Counted from the stretch's first letter, positions 44,454-53,986 are shown. The stretch is DNA of 64,000 bases from Listeria ivanovii subsp. ivanovii (GCF_900187025.1 NZ_LT906478.1:790001-854000), one strand, 5' to 3'. Program-made: numbers and translations. Notes: generated by a model from the sequence alone, not told the origin.

Positions 44454-44744
44454 GGTCTGAAACAGTACAGCTAGAAAAAAATAATGACTAAAAAAATAAG
44501 ATTCAAGCTACTTTTTTTTGGAAAAAAAGTCTATTTTTAGACAAAAATAAAAGTTTACAAGGGCGCAGTACCAACGATTTATAATTTTATATATTAGCTA
44601 TAAATATACTTTCACATTTTTGACACAATATAATTTTTTTTCTTTATGGAATGATTCATTTTACTTGGGGGTCGTTTATAATAATTTTGTGTCGAAGATG
44701 CATTTATTGAAGCAACCTATTTTATACTACAAGGAGATTGGATC
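44454..44744 (+). other. AT-rich upstream region of the LRR/MucBP gene
   Basis: There is no gene here. Small hairpins lie near 44510-44540 (ACTTTTTTTT/AAAAAAAGT and GTCTA-TTTT-TAGAC). TTGACA at 44620-44625 and TATAAT at 44677-44682 are each good alone but are not paired at 17 bp. The ribosome binding site AAGGAG lies at about 44731. Confidence 0.5.
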
Positions 44745-46724
44745 ATGAAGAAAATATTTAAGCTTTTAGTCATTATTTGTGTTGTGATTGTCAGTGCAGT
44801 TCCGTTCAGCACTTTTGCAAAAGAAACGGATGCTACTGATATAGAGCAAGAAACTACAGCTTTAAAAGGGGATAATTTGGAAACGACTACTCCAGATAAT
44901 CAAACAGAAATAAAGGACGAATCACCCCTAACAGAGGACAAAGCAGCAGAGAACAAAGCCAAAGAAACTACAAGTAAAACAGAAAGCAGTACAAAAGAAA
45001 CTAACTTTCAAACATCAAGTGAGACTGAAAGTGACGAAAAAGAAACATCCGAACCAATATTGATGGCTGGTGATGGTAGTGAGACCAATTTAATTCCAGA
45101 TGCTAATTTAAGAGCAACCATTAATACAAAACTGGGAAAACCAGCTGATTATTTTCCAACAGAAGCTGATCTCGGAAATTTAGGCGGAAGTCTGGATTTA
45201 AGAAATACAACTTATACAACGCTTGATGGTTTACAATATTTAAAAAAAGTTATTGCATTACAAGCTGTTGGAATTACTGCACCAGATGGTGATTTATCTT
45301 ATATCGCTCAAATGAGTAGTTTAGTTTATTTACAAATCAATACTAGTAGCTTTAAGAGGACTGCAGGACTTGAAGGGCTCACTAGCCTAAGTAATTTCCA
45401 ATGGACTAATAACGGTCAAGCAGATTCAGGTTCTGGTTCTGGTAATGAAATGGGTGATAGTTTTGATCCAAGAACCGCTTATGATTTTTCATTTGTGCCA
45501 AATAACACTGCCTTGAAATATTTAGAGATTGAGGGAGTATATTCCGTTGATCCAAAATATAGCTTCTTAAGTGATTTACCAAATTTAGAGCATCTAAACA
45601 TCACTATTTCTAACATGAATGATGTTTCATCGCTTGCTAAGTTAGATAAATTAACTTATCTTAATGTAAACTCAAATTATATTAGCGATATATCTCCACT
45701 AAAAAATCATTCTATTTATAACAATATTAGTGCAAGTAATCAAGTAGTTGTATTACCTGGAAAAGACGTATATGCAGGTGATAGTTTAACCATTGATAAA
45801 CCAATTAAACCTGATTCATCAGCAATGGAATATACGCTTCCTGCGAATCCAGTTACTACGATTGCTGGAGATACAATTGTCATGTCGAATGTTATTAATG
45901 ATTGTATTGTGAACTATCGATTATATAATTACGAAACTGGGGAAAATGACATTTCTACTCCAGGCGTTATGATGGACTTTAAGAGTACTGAACTTACAGC
46001 TGGCGAATTTAGTGGACAAATCATCCAACCAATCAATGTTAAAGCTCCAGCAGTGGATGCAGCACCGGTTACCGTGAAATATGTAGATGAAAGTGGAACA
46101 AAGCTAGCAGATGATACGGTTTTAAACGGTAAAGTTGATGAAACTTATACCACCACGGCAAAAACAATAGAAAACTACCAACTGAAAGAAACGCCTGCGA
46201 ATCAAACTGGTACTTTCACATCAGAGCCTCAAACAGTAACTTATGTTTATACGCTAAATGACGGGGCACCAGTTACGGTGAACTATCTAGATGAAAATGG
46301 TCAAAATATAGCGCCTTCAGATACATTAATTGGGAAAATTGGCATTGCTTATCAAACAAGTAAAAAAACGATAGACGGTTATAAACTAACTAAAACACCG
46401 ACAAACGCATCCGGAGTTTTTGGAGTTGATGCGCAAACAGTCACATATGAGTATGAAAAAGAAACCAACATTGATCCAATTAATCCAGTAGATCCAGTAG
46501 ATCCAACAGATCCAGCAAATCCTATTAATCCAATAAGCCCAGCTGATCCTGTTAAGCCAAGTGATCCAACGAATCCACTTAATCCTACTTCTGATTCAGG
46601 GGTAGTTAAAGCAACAGAAAAAACTAACTTGCCTCACACCGGTGATACAACAAATCATTCCATGGGTTTAACACTGGGAAGTTTGTTCCTTGTGTCAGGA
46701 GTTATTTTACTAAGAAGAAAGTGA
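44745..46724 (+). CDS. LRR/MucBP surface protein with LPXTG anchor
   Basis: This 659-residue precursor has a signal peptide at 1-25. A low-complexity T/E/K/S-rich stretch spans about 26-110. The LRR-like region (about 120-330) includes TTLDGLQYLKKVIALQAVGI and LEHLNITISNMNDVSSLAKLDKLTYLNVNSNYISD. A flanking domain leads to two MucBP repeats at about 440-500 and 505-565 (PVTVKYVDESGTKLA; PVTVNYLDENGQNIA). A DPxNPxxP-rich wall-spanning linker follows, then LPHTG near residue 629, a hydrophobic helix and RRK. MucBP domains are associated with mucin binding and the anchor with sortase A. Next to it lies a degraded paralogue, so the pair arose by tandem duplication. Confidence 0.92.
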   Translation: MKKIFKLLVIICVVIVSAVPFSTFAKETDATDIEQETTALKGDNLETTTPDNQTEIKDESPLTEDKAAENKAKETTSKTESSTKETNFQTSSETESDEKETSEPILMAGDGSETNLIPDANLRATINTKLGKPADYFPTEADLGNLGGSLDLRNTTYTTLDGLQYLKKVIALQAVGITAPDGDLSYIAQMSSLVYLQINTSSFKRTAGLEGLTSLSNFQWTNNGQADSGSGSGNEMGDSFDPRTAYDFSFVPNNTALKYLEIEGVYSVDPKYSFLSDLPNLEHLNITISNMNDVSSLAKLDKLTYLNVNSNYISDISPLKNHSIYNNISASNQVVVLPGKDVYAGDSLTIDKPIKPDSSAMEYTLPANPVTTIAGDTIVMSNVINDCIVNYRLYNYETGENDISTPGVMMDFKSTELTAGEFSGQIIQPINVKAPAVDAAPVTVKYVDESGTKLADDTVLNGKVDETYTTTAKTIENYQLKETPANQTGTFTSEPQTVTYVYTLNDGAPVTVNYLDENGQNIAPSDTLIGKIGIAYQTSKKTIDGYKLTKTPTNASGVFGVDAQTVTYEYEKETNIDPINPVDPVDPTDPANPINPISPADPVKPSDPTNPLNPTSDSGVVKATEKTNLPHTGDTTNHSMGLTLGSLFLVSGVILLRRK

Positions 46725-46737
46725 ACGACTAATTTTC

Positions 46738-46773
46738 AAAAGAAGGGCTGAAAAGTCTCAGCTCTTCTTTTAA
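46738..46773 (+). terminator. Intrinsic terminator of the LRR/MucBP gene
   Basis: AAAAGAAGGGCTGA (46738-46751) pairs with TCAGCTCTTCTTTT (46758-46771) with one G-U pair and a 6-nt loop. Confidence 0.88.
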
Positions 46774-47014
46774 AGTTATAAATGAAACTACAAAGCTTGT
46801 AGGAATACTAAGCCTAGCTTTGCGGTGAGAACACCATCTAAAAGAAGCAACTACATCAGTATTCTTTTTTGGCGAAAAAGCGAAAAACCATTTGTTCAAA
46901 CATTCACAAATTTCGTTTTTCAGAATCACTTAGGACCACTTCTCTTGCTGTTGATATAAAAGCAACCGCCTCTTTTGACAAAAAACAGATTACATATTAC
47001 AAGGAGATTGGAAA

Positions 47015-48575
47015 ATACTAAAATTAGTTGTAATTACATGCGTATTAATTCTCAGCATCACGCCTTTTAGTAGTTTGGCAGAAGAAACGGATAAGGCAGA
47101 ACAACAAAATGCCAGTGGGAAAGAAACCAATTTTGATGCTCCTTCTACCGAAAATAAAGAAGAATCAACGGAACCGGTATTGCTGGCAGGTGACAGTGAT
47201 GCCACTTCTTTAGTCCCCCGATGATAATTTAAGAGCAGACATTAACGCATTGCTTGAGAAACCAAGTGATTATCAGCCAACCGAAGCCGATTTAAATAAT
47301 GCTACAGGGATATTAAATTTAACAAACAAAAGCTATACTACATTAAATGGTTTGCAATATTTAAAAAATGTTTCGACACTTCAGATTATCGGAATCACAG
47401 CACCAGATGCTGATTTAGCTTATATAGGTCAAATGAGTGCGCTTACTACTTTAAGCGTTAATTCAAGTAGTTTTGAAACCACTTCTGGACTAGAACCACT
47501 TCGAAATTTAACGAGCTTTAATTGGTTTGCAAATGGTCCGGATGTGGTTGATGATGAGGCATTTACAGGTGAACCAAGAGCAAAATTTGATTTTTCTTTT
47601 GTAGCCAATAACCCTAATTTGACTATGTTAACTTTTGATTTAGTTTATTCCACCGATCCTAGTTATGCGTTTTTAAGCCAGCTCGAAAATTTAACTAATA
47701 TCAGCCTTACCAATTCCAACATGAATAACGTCGCAGCAATTGCTGGGTTAAGTAAGCTAAATTATCTTAATTTAAATGTTAATAATATTGCTGATTTATC
47801 GCCACTTAAGAATCACCCTATTTATACAAGTACTTATGCAACAGACCAATTAATCGTTTTATCAGAAAAGGAAGTTACCTCAGGTGATAATTTAACAATT
47901 GATAAACCAATTCAGCCTGATGATTCTGGAATTGATTACACATTCCCAACCAATCCGATTATGGTGCTGGAGGGAGATAAAATTGTCATGTCGAACATAA
48001 CAGAAGGTTGCATTGTTGATTACAAATTATATGATTATAAAACAGGTGAAAAAGATATCCTAGCGCCTGGTGTTTCTATGAACTTCGCGAGTGAAACGCT
48101 ACATTTTGATGGTCGAATTATTCAACCAATTACCGTGAACGAACCAGCTGCAGATGCTGCTCCTGTAACAGTGAACTATGTGGATGAAAATGGAGCGAAA
48201 GTTGCTGCAACCAAAAATTTAACTGGAAAAGTAGACGAGACTTATCAAACAATTGCCAAAAAAGTGAAGGGCTACAAATTAACCAAGACGCCTACTAATG
48301 CAACTGGTGTGTTTGAAACGAAAGCACAAACCGTTACTTATATATACAAAAAAGAAGCAGCTGTTAATCCAGTGGATCCGACAAACCCAACAAACCCTTC
48401 AGATCCCTCAAAATCAGCTGAAATCAGCGTGCAAGTGAAAGCTGAAACGCCCAAAAATTCGAACTTGCCAAAAACCGGTGATACGAAAGCCAATGCACCA
48501 ATTTTTCTCTTTGCGGGCACTTTACTTATAATTTCAGGAATTGTTTTACTGAAAAGGAGCACTAAAGCGAAATAA
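47015..48575 (+). pseudogene. Degraded second LRR/MucBP LPXTG gene (start codon lost, +1 frameshift)
   Basis: Upstream AAGGAGATTGGA matches the ribosome binding site of the first copy, but the ATG-AAG-AAA that follows there is missing. The frame begins at ATA 47015 (ILKLVVITCVLILSITPFSS; first copy MKKIFKLLVIICVV). After LLAGDSDATSLVP a run of five Cs (47215-47219) shifts the frame; four would give PDDNLRADINA, as in the first copy. From about 47220 the frame is intact: LRRs (LEPLRNLTSFNWF, LNLNVNNIADLSPLKN), one MucBP repeat (PVTVNYVDENGAKVA), NLPKTG and a membrane tail. An internal TTG at 47250 has no ribosome binding site. Two independent lesions make expression of an anchored protein unlikely. 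Confidence 0.9.
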
Positions 48576-48671
48576 ATGACAATAAATGTAGCTTGTTTCT
48601 TTATATTTTTGAAGAAACAGGCTATAAGATTCGGTTTTCAAACGCTTTCTTGAAAAAATGCGAGTTATTAG

Positions 48672-48696
48672 GTTAATTTATAAAGAAATGGGGTAT
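48672..48696 (+). promoter_or_regulatory. Sigma-B-like promoter
   Basis: GTTA at 48672-48675, a 15-nt spacer and GGGTAT at 48691-48696 match the Listeria sigma-B pattern GTTT-N13-15-GGGWAT except for one base. It lies about 80 nt upstream of a small ORF. Confidence 0.65.
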
Positions 48697-48778
48697 TCTT
48701 AGGAAAGAGAATATGTTAAAGTAAAGAAAGAGAGAAAAAAAGAATGAAAAACAAATTTTTGAAGATGGAGTGATAAGT

Positions 48779-48925
48779 TTGGATAATAATCAAAAAGACT
48801 TAAATCAAGTAATCCTTCAGCTCAAAGAAAAAGGCATAATGGTAGAAAAAACAAAATCACGAAAAGATATTTGGAAAGCTGTTAGTACCAAGGCAATTCC
48901 TAATATGAAACTTCGATTGCAGTAA
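48779..48925 (+). CDS. Small 48-residue protein, unknown
   Basis: The frame begins at TTG 48779, 6-8 nt after GGAGTGAT, and ends at TAA 48925. It reads MDNNQKDLNQVILQLKEKGI, then MVEKTKSRKDIWKAVSTKAI, then PNMKLRLQ. It is charged and helical with no signal or membrane segment. A nine-residue ORF (ATG 48744 to TGA 48773) precedes it. Its translation is supported by the ribosome binding site, the sigma-B-like promoter upstream and the strong hairpin after it. I do not recognise the family. Confidence 0.55.
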   Translation: MDNNQKDLNQVILQLKEKGIMVEKTKSRKDIWKAVSTKAIPNMKLRLQ

Positions 48926-48931
48926 TGAGAG

Positions 48932-49026
48932 AGTGGAAGATATTTATATGTTATGAGACCGTTCTAAGTAATTTGAAATTCTTAGAGTAACTTAAATTAC
49001 ATATGAAATATCTTCACTTTTTTTAT
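48932..49026 (+). terminator. Branched terminator after the small ORF
   Basis: GTGGAAGATATTT (from 48933) pairs with AAATATCTTCAC (to about 49017) with one bulge. Inner TTCTAAG/CTTAGAG and ATATGT/ACATAT stems fold the 60-nt loop. A T-run follows. Confidence 0.75.
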
Positions 49027-49148
49027 TTGTCATCAATTAGTCACTTAGTTTTGATGTTTCTGTTATCCTTTTTAACGAGAAATGTTGTATGATGGATAAG
49101 AAGGCTTTTACTTATTAAAAGAAAATAGAATTAGAGTGGGGCAAATAC

Positions 49149-49907
49149 ATGAAAAAAGAAACAGTTAATCAACAATCTATCTATGTTCATATTGATCATG
49201 TTATTAACAATGTAGCGACAAGTGGCATTTCTTTTGGTGATTTCTTAAATGGAGTCGGGCAGCCACCTGAAAACATTTTACTAATTAAACACAACATAGA
49301 AGACGCGTCATACAATACCCATACAGCTTTTCATTACCTTGAACCAAGCGACTTAGCAAATATTTTAAAGGAAAATTTCAGCCCGCTTTGTTGGATTGAT
49401 TTTGAAGATGTAGAACTTCTCAATCAATTGACGCCGCAAGAAGTGGCAGAAATGCTTTATTTAGCACATACAGGTCGCCATCTGCGCTCTCCATTTTATT
49501 ATAAGTTGCAAAATAATTTTGTTTACTTAACAAGAGAGGACGGTCGCTATAATAAAGTTTATTATCGTAATTTAAATCATTTTTATATATTACTTAGTTT
49601 TGTTATTGCACGAAAAACATCAGAGCTCGTCAACGAAAAAACATTTTTATCCTTTGGTAAGAAAAAATACGTTGCTGAACCACCAGTAGAATTACTGAAA
49701 AAAATGTCTGATTATTTTCGTGATGGTGCTTGTATCGCATTCGATGATGTCGTCAAGACTCGAACACAAATCGAGGTGCCAATTGGTTTAGGATTAACCG
49801 AAGAAATGACCGAACTCGAAATCTCGTCAAAAATATATTACGAGCAAGAAGTGGCGAAATTAGTCTATGATTTGAAACAAAATGAGTGGAATTATATGGA
49901 GAAATAA
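49149..49907 (+). CDS. Hypothetical protein
   Basis: This 252-residue soluble protein has no signal peptide or membrane helix. It starts at ATG 49149, preceded by the weak GTGGGG. Segments seen are ATSGISFGDFLNGVGQPPENILLIKHN near the N-terminus, ANILKENFSPLCWIDFEDVELLNQLTPQEVAEMLYLAHTGRHLRSPF in the middle, and an acidic helical end ELEISSKIYYEQEVAKLVYDLKQNEWNYM. The LTPQEVAEMLYLAHTG segment suggests a helical bundle. I do not recognise a family with an assigned role. It is monocistronic with its own terminator. Confidence 0.8.
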   Translation: MKKETVNQQSIYVHIDHVINNVATSGISFGDFLNGVGQPPENILLIKHNIEDASYNTHTAFHYLEPSDLANILKENFSPLCWIDFEDVELLNQLTPQEVAEMLYLAHTGRHLRSPFYYKLQNNFVYLTREDGRYNKVYYRNLNHFYILLSFVIARKTSELVNEKTFLSFGKKKYVAEPPVELLKKMSDYFRDGACIAFDDVVKTRTQIEVPIGLGLTEEMTELEISSKIYYEQEVAKLVYDLKQNEWNYMEK

Positions 49908-49943
49908 AAAATCAAACTTTTTCCTTTACGTTTGATTTTTTAT
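49906..49943 (+). terminator. Intrinsic terminator
   Basis: AAAAAATCAAAC (49906-49917) pairs with GTTTGATTTTTT (49930-49941). The flanks could serve both directions. Confidence 0.88.
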
Positions 49944-49954
49944 TTGTTATTATT

Positions 49955-49974
49955 TAACTAATGAACGTTAGTTA
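49955..49974 (+). promoter_or_regulatory. Palindromic operator just before the TetR ribosome binding site
   Basis: TAACTAA-TGAACG-TTAGTTA has 7-bp perfect arms around a 6-bp centre. It ends immediately before the AGGAGG at 49975, 12 nt from the start codon. This is the expected size and place for TetR autoregulation. Confidence 0.75.
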
Positions 49975-49986
49975 GGAGGATGACTA

Positions 49987-50541
49987 ATGACGAAAAAACT
50001 AGTAAAAAAAGCAGCGTTATCTCTTTTTGCAGAGAAAGGTTACGATGGTACAGCTCTTTCAGAAATAGCTAAAGTAGTTGGAATCAAAACACCATCGTTA
50101 TATGCTCACTTCTCGTCGAAAGAAGCGCTTTTTTTAGAAGTATATCAAGATAGCATTCAAGCAGAATTGAGAGAATTGCAACAAGTATCTCAAAAAGAAA
50201 GTTTGGCTGGAGAAGAGAAACTCCGAATGATATTCTTTGTGGCGACTGATTTCTCAAGTAATCCAGATGAAAAAAATTTCTTTCAGCGGGCGGTTTTCTA
50301 TCCACCAAAATCGCTTTTTCAAGAACTAAAGGAAGCGACGAGGACTTATGAACAACTAACGAATGGTATATTGCGGGAAACGTTGGAACTTATAGTGACA
50401 GAAGCAGTTTTAGTAAGATGGATGCATGTGTTTTATGCACTATTAGATGGTCTAAGTGTAGAACATGGGATTTATGATAAAACGGAATTTGAGTTGCGCC
50501 GGGACTCTGCTTGGGAAGTTCTCGCAAGTTTACTTAAATAA
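49987..50541 (+). CDS. TetR-family transcriptional repressor
   Basis: This 184-residue protein has the N-terminal TetR helix-turn-helix at about residues 5-50: [49 protein letters not shown]. The ligand domain (about 60-184) contains a Trp-rich helix [18 protein letters not shown]. The paired SMR pump genes follow with a gap of 15 nt, so it probably controls them in an operon through the palindrome in its leader. The inducer is probably a cationic drug or a small cation such as guanidinium, as inferred from the pumps. Confidence 0.94.
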   Translation: MTKKLVKKAALSLFAEKGYDGTALSEIAKVVGIKTPSLYAHFSSKEALFLEVYQDSIQAELRELQQVSQKESLAGEEKLRMIFFVATDFSSNPDEKNFFQRAVFYPPKSLFQELKEATRTYEQLTNGILRETLELIVTEAVLVRWMHVFYALLDGLSVEHGIYDKTEFELRRDSAWEVLASLLK

Positions 50542-50556
50542 TTGGAGGTAAGGAAA

Positions 50557-50898
50557 TTGGCTTGGTTTTATTTAATTTTAGCAGGTTTATCAGAAATTGT
50601 TTGGGCTTTTGGATTGAAAGAATCGCACGGATTTACAATGCTCGGTTGGAGTCTTTTGACAGTAGCCTTTTTAATTGTTAGTTTTGGCTTATTTTCGATT
50701 TCCATGAAGTCGATTCCGATTGGAACAGCTTATGCCGTGTTTACCGGAATTGGTGCGGCAGGGACAGCAATTATTGGTATGTTATTTCTATCAGAAGGTG
50801 TTTCTTTTTGGAAAATTGTATCGTTACTTGTTTTATTAACTGGAATTATTGGACTGAAGTTGGTCGATGGGCAGGAACCAGAAAAGGATGGTAGATAA
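50557..50898 (+). CDS. SMR-family transporter subunit 1 (SugE/Gdx-like)
   Basis: This 113-residue protein starts at TTG 50557, 8 nt after GGAGG; an in-frame TTG at 50542 overlaps that site. It has four helices. Glu13 (LAGLSEIVWAFGLKESHGF) is the proton and cation site. The SEIVW-GLK-HGF pattern with GTAYAVFTGIGAAGTAIIGM is that of SugE/Gdx guanidinium exporters rather than EmrE. The stop is followed after 2 nt by the second SMR gene. Paired SMR proteins such as YkkC/YkkD form heterodimers. Confidence 0.92.
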   Translation: MAWFYLILAGLSEIVWAFGLKESHGFTMLGWSLLTVAFLIVSFGLFSISMKSIPIGTAYAVFTGIGAAGTAIIGMLFLSEGVSFWKIVSLLVLLTGIIGLKLVDGQEPEKDGR

Positions 50899-50900
50899 AA

Positions 50901-51221
50901 ATGGATTGGATATTCTTATTTATTGCGGGATTATGTGAAATGGCCTTTGTTGTAATGCTGAAGCTTTCAGAAGGGTTCAAACGATTTGGCTATGCGGCAT
51001 TAACTATTTTATTTATGTCGGCGAGTTTTTTCCTATTATCGCTCTCGCTTAAAACAATTCCAATTGGGACAGGTTATGCGATTTGGACAGGAATCGGCGC
51101 AGTCGGAAGTGTAACACTTGGCATGATTGTCTTTAAAGAACGTAAGAGTGCTGGGAAATTGTTATTTATTACGTTGATAATAGCCGGTGTGATTGGATTG
51201 AAATTAACATCTGGAGTTTAA
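50901..51221 (+). CDS. SMR-family transporter subunit 2
   Basis: This 106-residue, four-helix protein starts at ATG 50901, 2 nt after the previous stop. The site residue is Glu13 (IAGLCEMAFVVMLKLSEGF). GTGYAIWTGIGAVGSVTLGM is the conserved helix-3 motif. Compared with subunit 1 it lacks the Trp after the site Glu and the conserved His, so the two chains are specialised. They probably work as an antiparallel heterodimer exporting a small cation. Regulation should be through the TetR gene at the head of the operon. Confidence 0.92.
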   Translation: MDWIFLFIAGLCEMAFVVMLKLSEGFKRFGYAALTILFMSASFFLLSLSLKTIPIGTGYAIWTGIGAVGSVTLGMIVFKERKSAGKLLFITLIIAGVIGLKLTSGV

Positions 51222-51226
51222 TAAAG

Positions 51227-51303
51227 TAGGTTGAAAAAGTCCTTTTTGGAGTAAGAGAGCGTTGGTCTTATTTAAAAAAGAAGATTTTTTCAACCTATTT
51301 TTT
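51227..51303 (+). terminator. Terminator of the SMR operon
   Basis: TAGGTTGAAAAA (51227-51238) pairs with TTTTTTCAACCTA (51285-51297) and is followed by TTTTTT. The loop is long (46 nt). Confidence 0.82.
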
Positions 51304-51370
51304 AGTTATGCCTTTTCATCTTGCTAAAACATGGTAAAATAGATAAAGCGAATAATGACGGAGGGGTATT

Positions 51371-52483
51371 ATGAAAACCAAGTTAATTTTATTATACGGT
51401 GGAAAATCCGCAGAACATGAGGTTTCTTTACAAACAGCATTTTCTGTAATTAATGCACTAGATTTAAATAAATTTGAAGCACAGCCAATATATATTACAA
51501 ATGAAGGGGAATGGGTACAAGGCCCACTCCTTTCTGGAAAATTAGACTTTGTGGAGCAATTGCGTTTTGCGGCAGCTGATAAGGTGGAACTTGCTTTAGC
51601 AGAAACGGAGAAGTCGGCGGGAGAACTTATTAGCCCAACTGTTTTAGAAGCAGATGGACAAGAGACTGTTGTGTTCCCATTGTTACATGGACCGAACGGA
51701 GAAGACGGTACAGTACAAGGATTATTTGAAGTATTAAATATCCCTTATGTTGGTAATGGTGTGCTTGCTTCATCGGCGGCAATGGATAAAATCGTTATGA
51801 AAAAGATCTTTGCAGATGCAGCGATTCCTCAAGTTCCAGCAGTAGCTGTTCGTTTGATTGACTGGAAGAACTTTCAAGATGAAATGGTTACCGAAATGGA
51901 AGAAGTGCTAGAATACCCAGTTTTTGTTAAACCAGCAAATCTTGGTTCTAGTGTTGGTATTAGCAAGGCGACCAATAAACAAGAGCTAACGGAAGCAATG
52001 ACTGAAGCATTTTTATATGATCGTCGTGTAGTAGTAGAGCAAGGCGTAGTTGCCCGTGAAATCGAAATGGGCGTTCTTGGAAATGATACGCCAATTTGTT
52101 CCGTGCCAGGTGAAATTTTGCCAGAAGGAGCCGTGGCAACATTTTATGATTATAAAGCGAAGTATCAAGACAATAATACGACGCTTATTATCCCGACAGA
52201 AGTAGAACCAGAAATTCTAGCACAAATGAAAGAATATGCTATTCAAGCGTTCTTAGGTTTAGATGCTAGTGGACTTGTTCGCGCTGATTTCTTTTTAACA
52301 GATGATAATCAATTATTCTTAAATGAAGTGAACACGATGCCAGGGTTTACACCTTATAGTATGTATCCACTTTTATGGCAAGAAACCGGATTACCTTATC
52401 CGGCCCTAATTGAACGACTAGTTGATCTAGCAAAAGAACGTCACGCAGCAAAAAATGCACTTAAATATAAATTAGAAGACTAA
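51371..52483 (+). CDS. ddl: D-alanine--D-alanine ligase
   Basis: This 370-residue ATP-grasp enzyme makes D-Ala-D-Ala for peptidoglycan in the cytoplasm. Motifs: [15 protein letters not shown] (N-terminal Ddl signature), [19 protein letters not shown] near residue 95, [14 protein letters not shown] near 190 (ATP site), and [16 protein letters not shown] near 320 (Mg and omega loop). The length matches Gram-positive Ddl (about 360). It starts at ATG 51371 after GGAGGGG. murF follows, so the product and the enzyme that adds it to UDP-MurNAc-tripeptide are encoded together, as in Bacillus. Confidence 0.96.
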   Translation: MKTKLILLYGGKSAEHEVSLQTAFSVINALDLNKFEAQPIYITNEGEWVQGPLLSGKLDFVEQLRFAAADKVELALAETEKSAGELISPTVLEADGQETVVFPLLHGPNGEDGTVQGLFEVLNIPYVGNGVLASSAAMDKIVMKKIFADAAIPQVPAVAVRLIDWKNFQDEMVTEMEEVLEYPVFVKPANLGSSVGISKATNKQELTEAMTEAFLYDRRVVVEQGVVAREIEMGVLGNDTPICSVPGEILPEGAVATFYDYKAKYQDNNTTLIIPTEVEPEILAQMKEYAIQAFLGLDASGLVRADFFLTDDNQLFLNEVNTMPGFTPYSMYPLLWQETGLPYPALIERLVDLAKERHAAKNALKYKLED

Positions 52484-52488
52484 AATAA

Positions 52489-52527
52489 GCAAAAGGCAGT
52501 TTTCATCCAAGGAAGCTGCTTTTTTAT
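52489..52527 (+). terminator. Possible attenuator between ddl and murF
   Basis: AAAAGGCAGTTTTC and GGAAGCTGCTTTTTT form an imperfect stem with G-U pairs and a T6 tail. It lies in a 60-nt gap between genes of one pathway, so it is probably partial. Confidence 0.6.
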
Positions 52528-52545
52528 GGAAGCGAGCGATTGATT

Positions 52546-53919
52546 TTGAAAAAAACAGTAGGCGAAGTAGTAGGCATGTTAGATAGCACTATTCATACAG
52601 ATGCATTTCGCGATGTCGTTATTACTGGTGTTTGTTTTGATACGAGACAAATAAAGCCAGGTGACTTATTTATCCCCTTTGTAGGGAATTTACGTGATGG
52701 TCACGAATTTGTCGGACAAGCGCGAGAAATGGGTGCGGTCGCGACTTTTTGGCAGAAAAATGTACCAAATCCACCGACTGATTTTCCAGTTATTTTAGTA
52801 GAGAACACATTACTAGCTTTGCATGAGCTGGCAAGGAAATATATCCAAGAAGTGAAGCCAAAAGTTATTGCAATCACTGGTAGTAACGGAAAAACAACAA
52901 CGAAAGATATCATGGCTGCGATAGTTGAAACAAGCTACAAAGTACATTATACGGGTGGGAATTTTAATAATCATATTGGTCTGCCTTATACGATTTTGAC
53001 TATGCCGGAAGATACCGAAGTGGCAGTACTTGAAATGGGTATGAATCATCGACATGAAATTGAAGTGCTATCTAAAATTGCCAAACCAGATATTGCCATT
53101 ATCACGAATATCGGGGAAGCGCACATTGAATACTTAGGTTCGCGCGAAGAAATTGCGAAGGCAAAACTAGAGATTACTGCTGGGCTCAGTCCAAGTGGGA
53201 TTTTAATTTACCCATATGAGGAAACTTTGCTGTTAAGCCATATTGATGGAGACTTTAGACAATTAACTTTTGGGAAATCACAGGAAGCCGAAATTTATCC
53301 CCTAGCAATTCACGCCGAGGCAGAAGGTACCGCATTTGTAACAAATTGGGAACCTGATTTAGAAATTTTTGTACCGATTATTGGAGAGCATAACGTATTT
53401 AATACTATGGCGACAATGCTAGCGGCAAGAGAGATTGGTATCGAAGGCGAAAAAATTCAAACGGCACTTCGGAATATGGAACGTTCTAAAAGTCGCTTAG
53501 AATGGTTAACGACAAAAAACGGCACACGGATTTTAAATGATGCCTATAATTCTAGCCCAACAGCCCTTAAAACCGTTTTAAAAACGTTCATGCATATGGA
53601 TTCGCAAGGGAAACGGAAATATTTAGTGCTTGCTGATATGTTAGAGTTAGGTGAATTGTCTGCGCAACTGCATAAAGAATCAGCGGAAGTGTTGGAAGAA
53701 GGAACAGTTGAGAAAGTATTCTTATATGGTGAAGCGATGAAAGCTTTCGAGGAAGTTGCTAAAACGAAAATTGGTCAGAGAAAAGTTCAACATTTCGACA
53801 CGAAAGAATCGCTTGAAACCGCCCTTCTTAGCGAAATGGATGGAAATGAATGGATACTGGTCAAAGGTTCTTACGGAATGGGCTTGAAAGATGTGGTAGA
53901 AAATCTTATTATTAAGTGA
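52546..53919 (+). CDS. murF: UDP-MurNAc-tripeptide--D-Ala-D-Ala ligase
   Basis: This 457-residue Mur ligase adds D-Ala-D-Ala to UDP-MurNAc-tripeptide, the last cytoplasmic step of the precursor. The P-loop is ITGSNGKTTTKDIMAAI (about residue 108). Other motifs are TGGNFNNHIGLPYTIL, EMGMNHRHEIEVLSKIAKPDIAIITNIGEAHIEYLGS and ILNDAYNSSPTALK. I start at TTG 52546, about 9 nt after GGAAGCGAG; the TTG at 52540 is also in frame and possible. The gene is preceded by ddl. Confidence 0.95.
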   Translation: MKKTVGEVVGMLDSTIHTDAFRDVVITGVCFDTRQIKPGDLFIPFVGNLRDGHEFVGQAREMGAVATFWQKNVPNPPTDFPVILVENTLLALHELARKYIQEVKPKVIAITGSNGKTTTKDIMAAIVETSYKVHYTGGNFNNHIGLPYTILTMPEDTEVAVLEMGMNHRHEIEVLSKIAKPDIAIITNIGEAHIEYLGSREEIAKAKLEITAGLSPSGILIYPYEETLLLSHIDGDFRQLTFGKSQEAEIYPLAIHAEAEGTAFVTNWEPDLEIFVPIIGEHNVFNTMATMLAAREIGIEGEKIQTALRNMERSKSRLEWLTTKNGTRILNDAYNSSPTALKTVLKTFMHMDSQGKRKYLVLADMLELGELSAQLHKESAEVLEEGTVEKVFLYGEAMKAFEEVAKTKIGQRKVQHFDTKESLETALLSEMDGNEWILVKGSYGMGLKDVVENLIIK

Positions 53920-53986
53920 CGAATAAATTCGGATAGACTGATATTGCCGATTAACAGGTAATAATTTGGACAGGAGGAAAGGCATA

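Noticed and set aside
46729..46929. Minus-strand 66-codon ORF between the two LRR genes
   Set aside because: It overlaps the terminator, has no ribosome binding site and no domain.
47215..47219. C5 run as a phase-variable switch
   Set aside because: Five bases are too few for frequent slippage, and the same gene has also lost its start codon.
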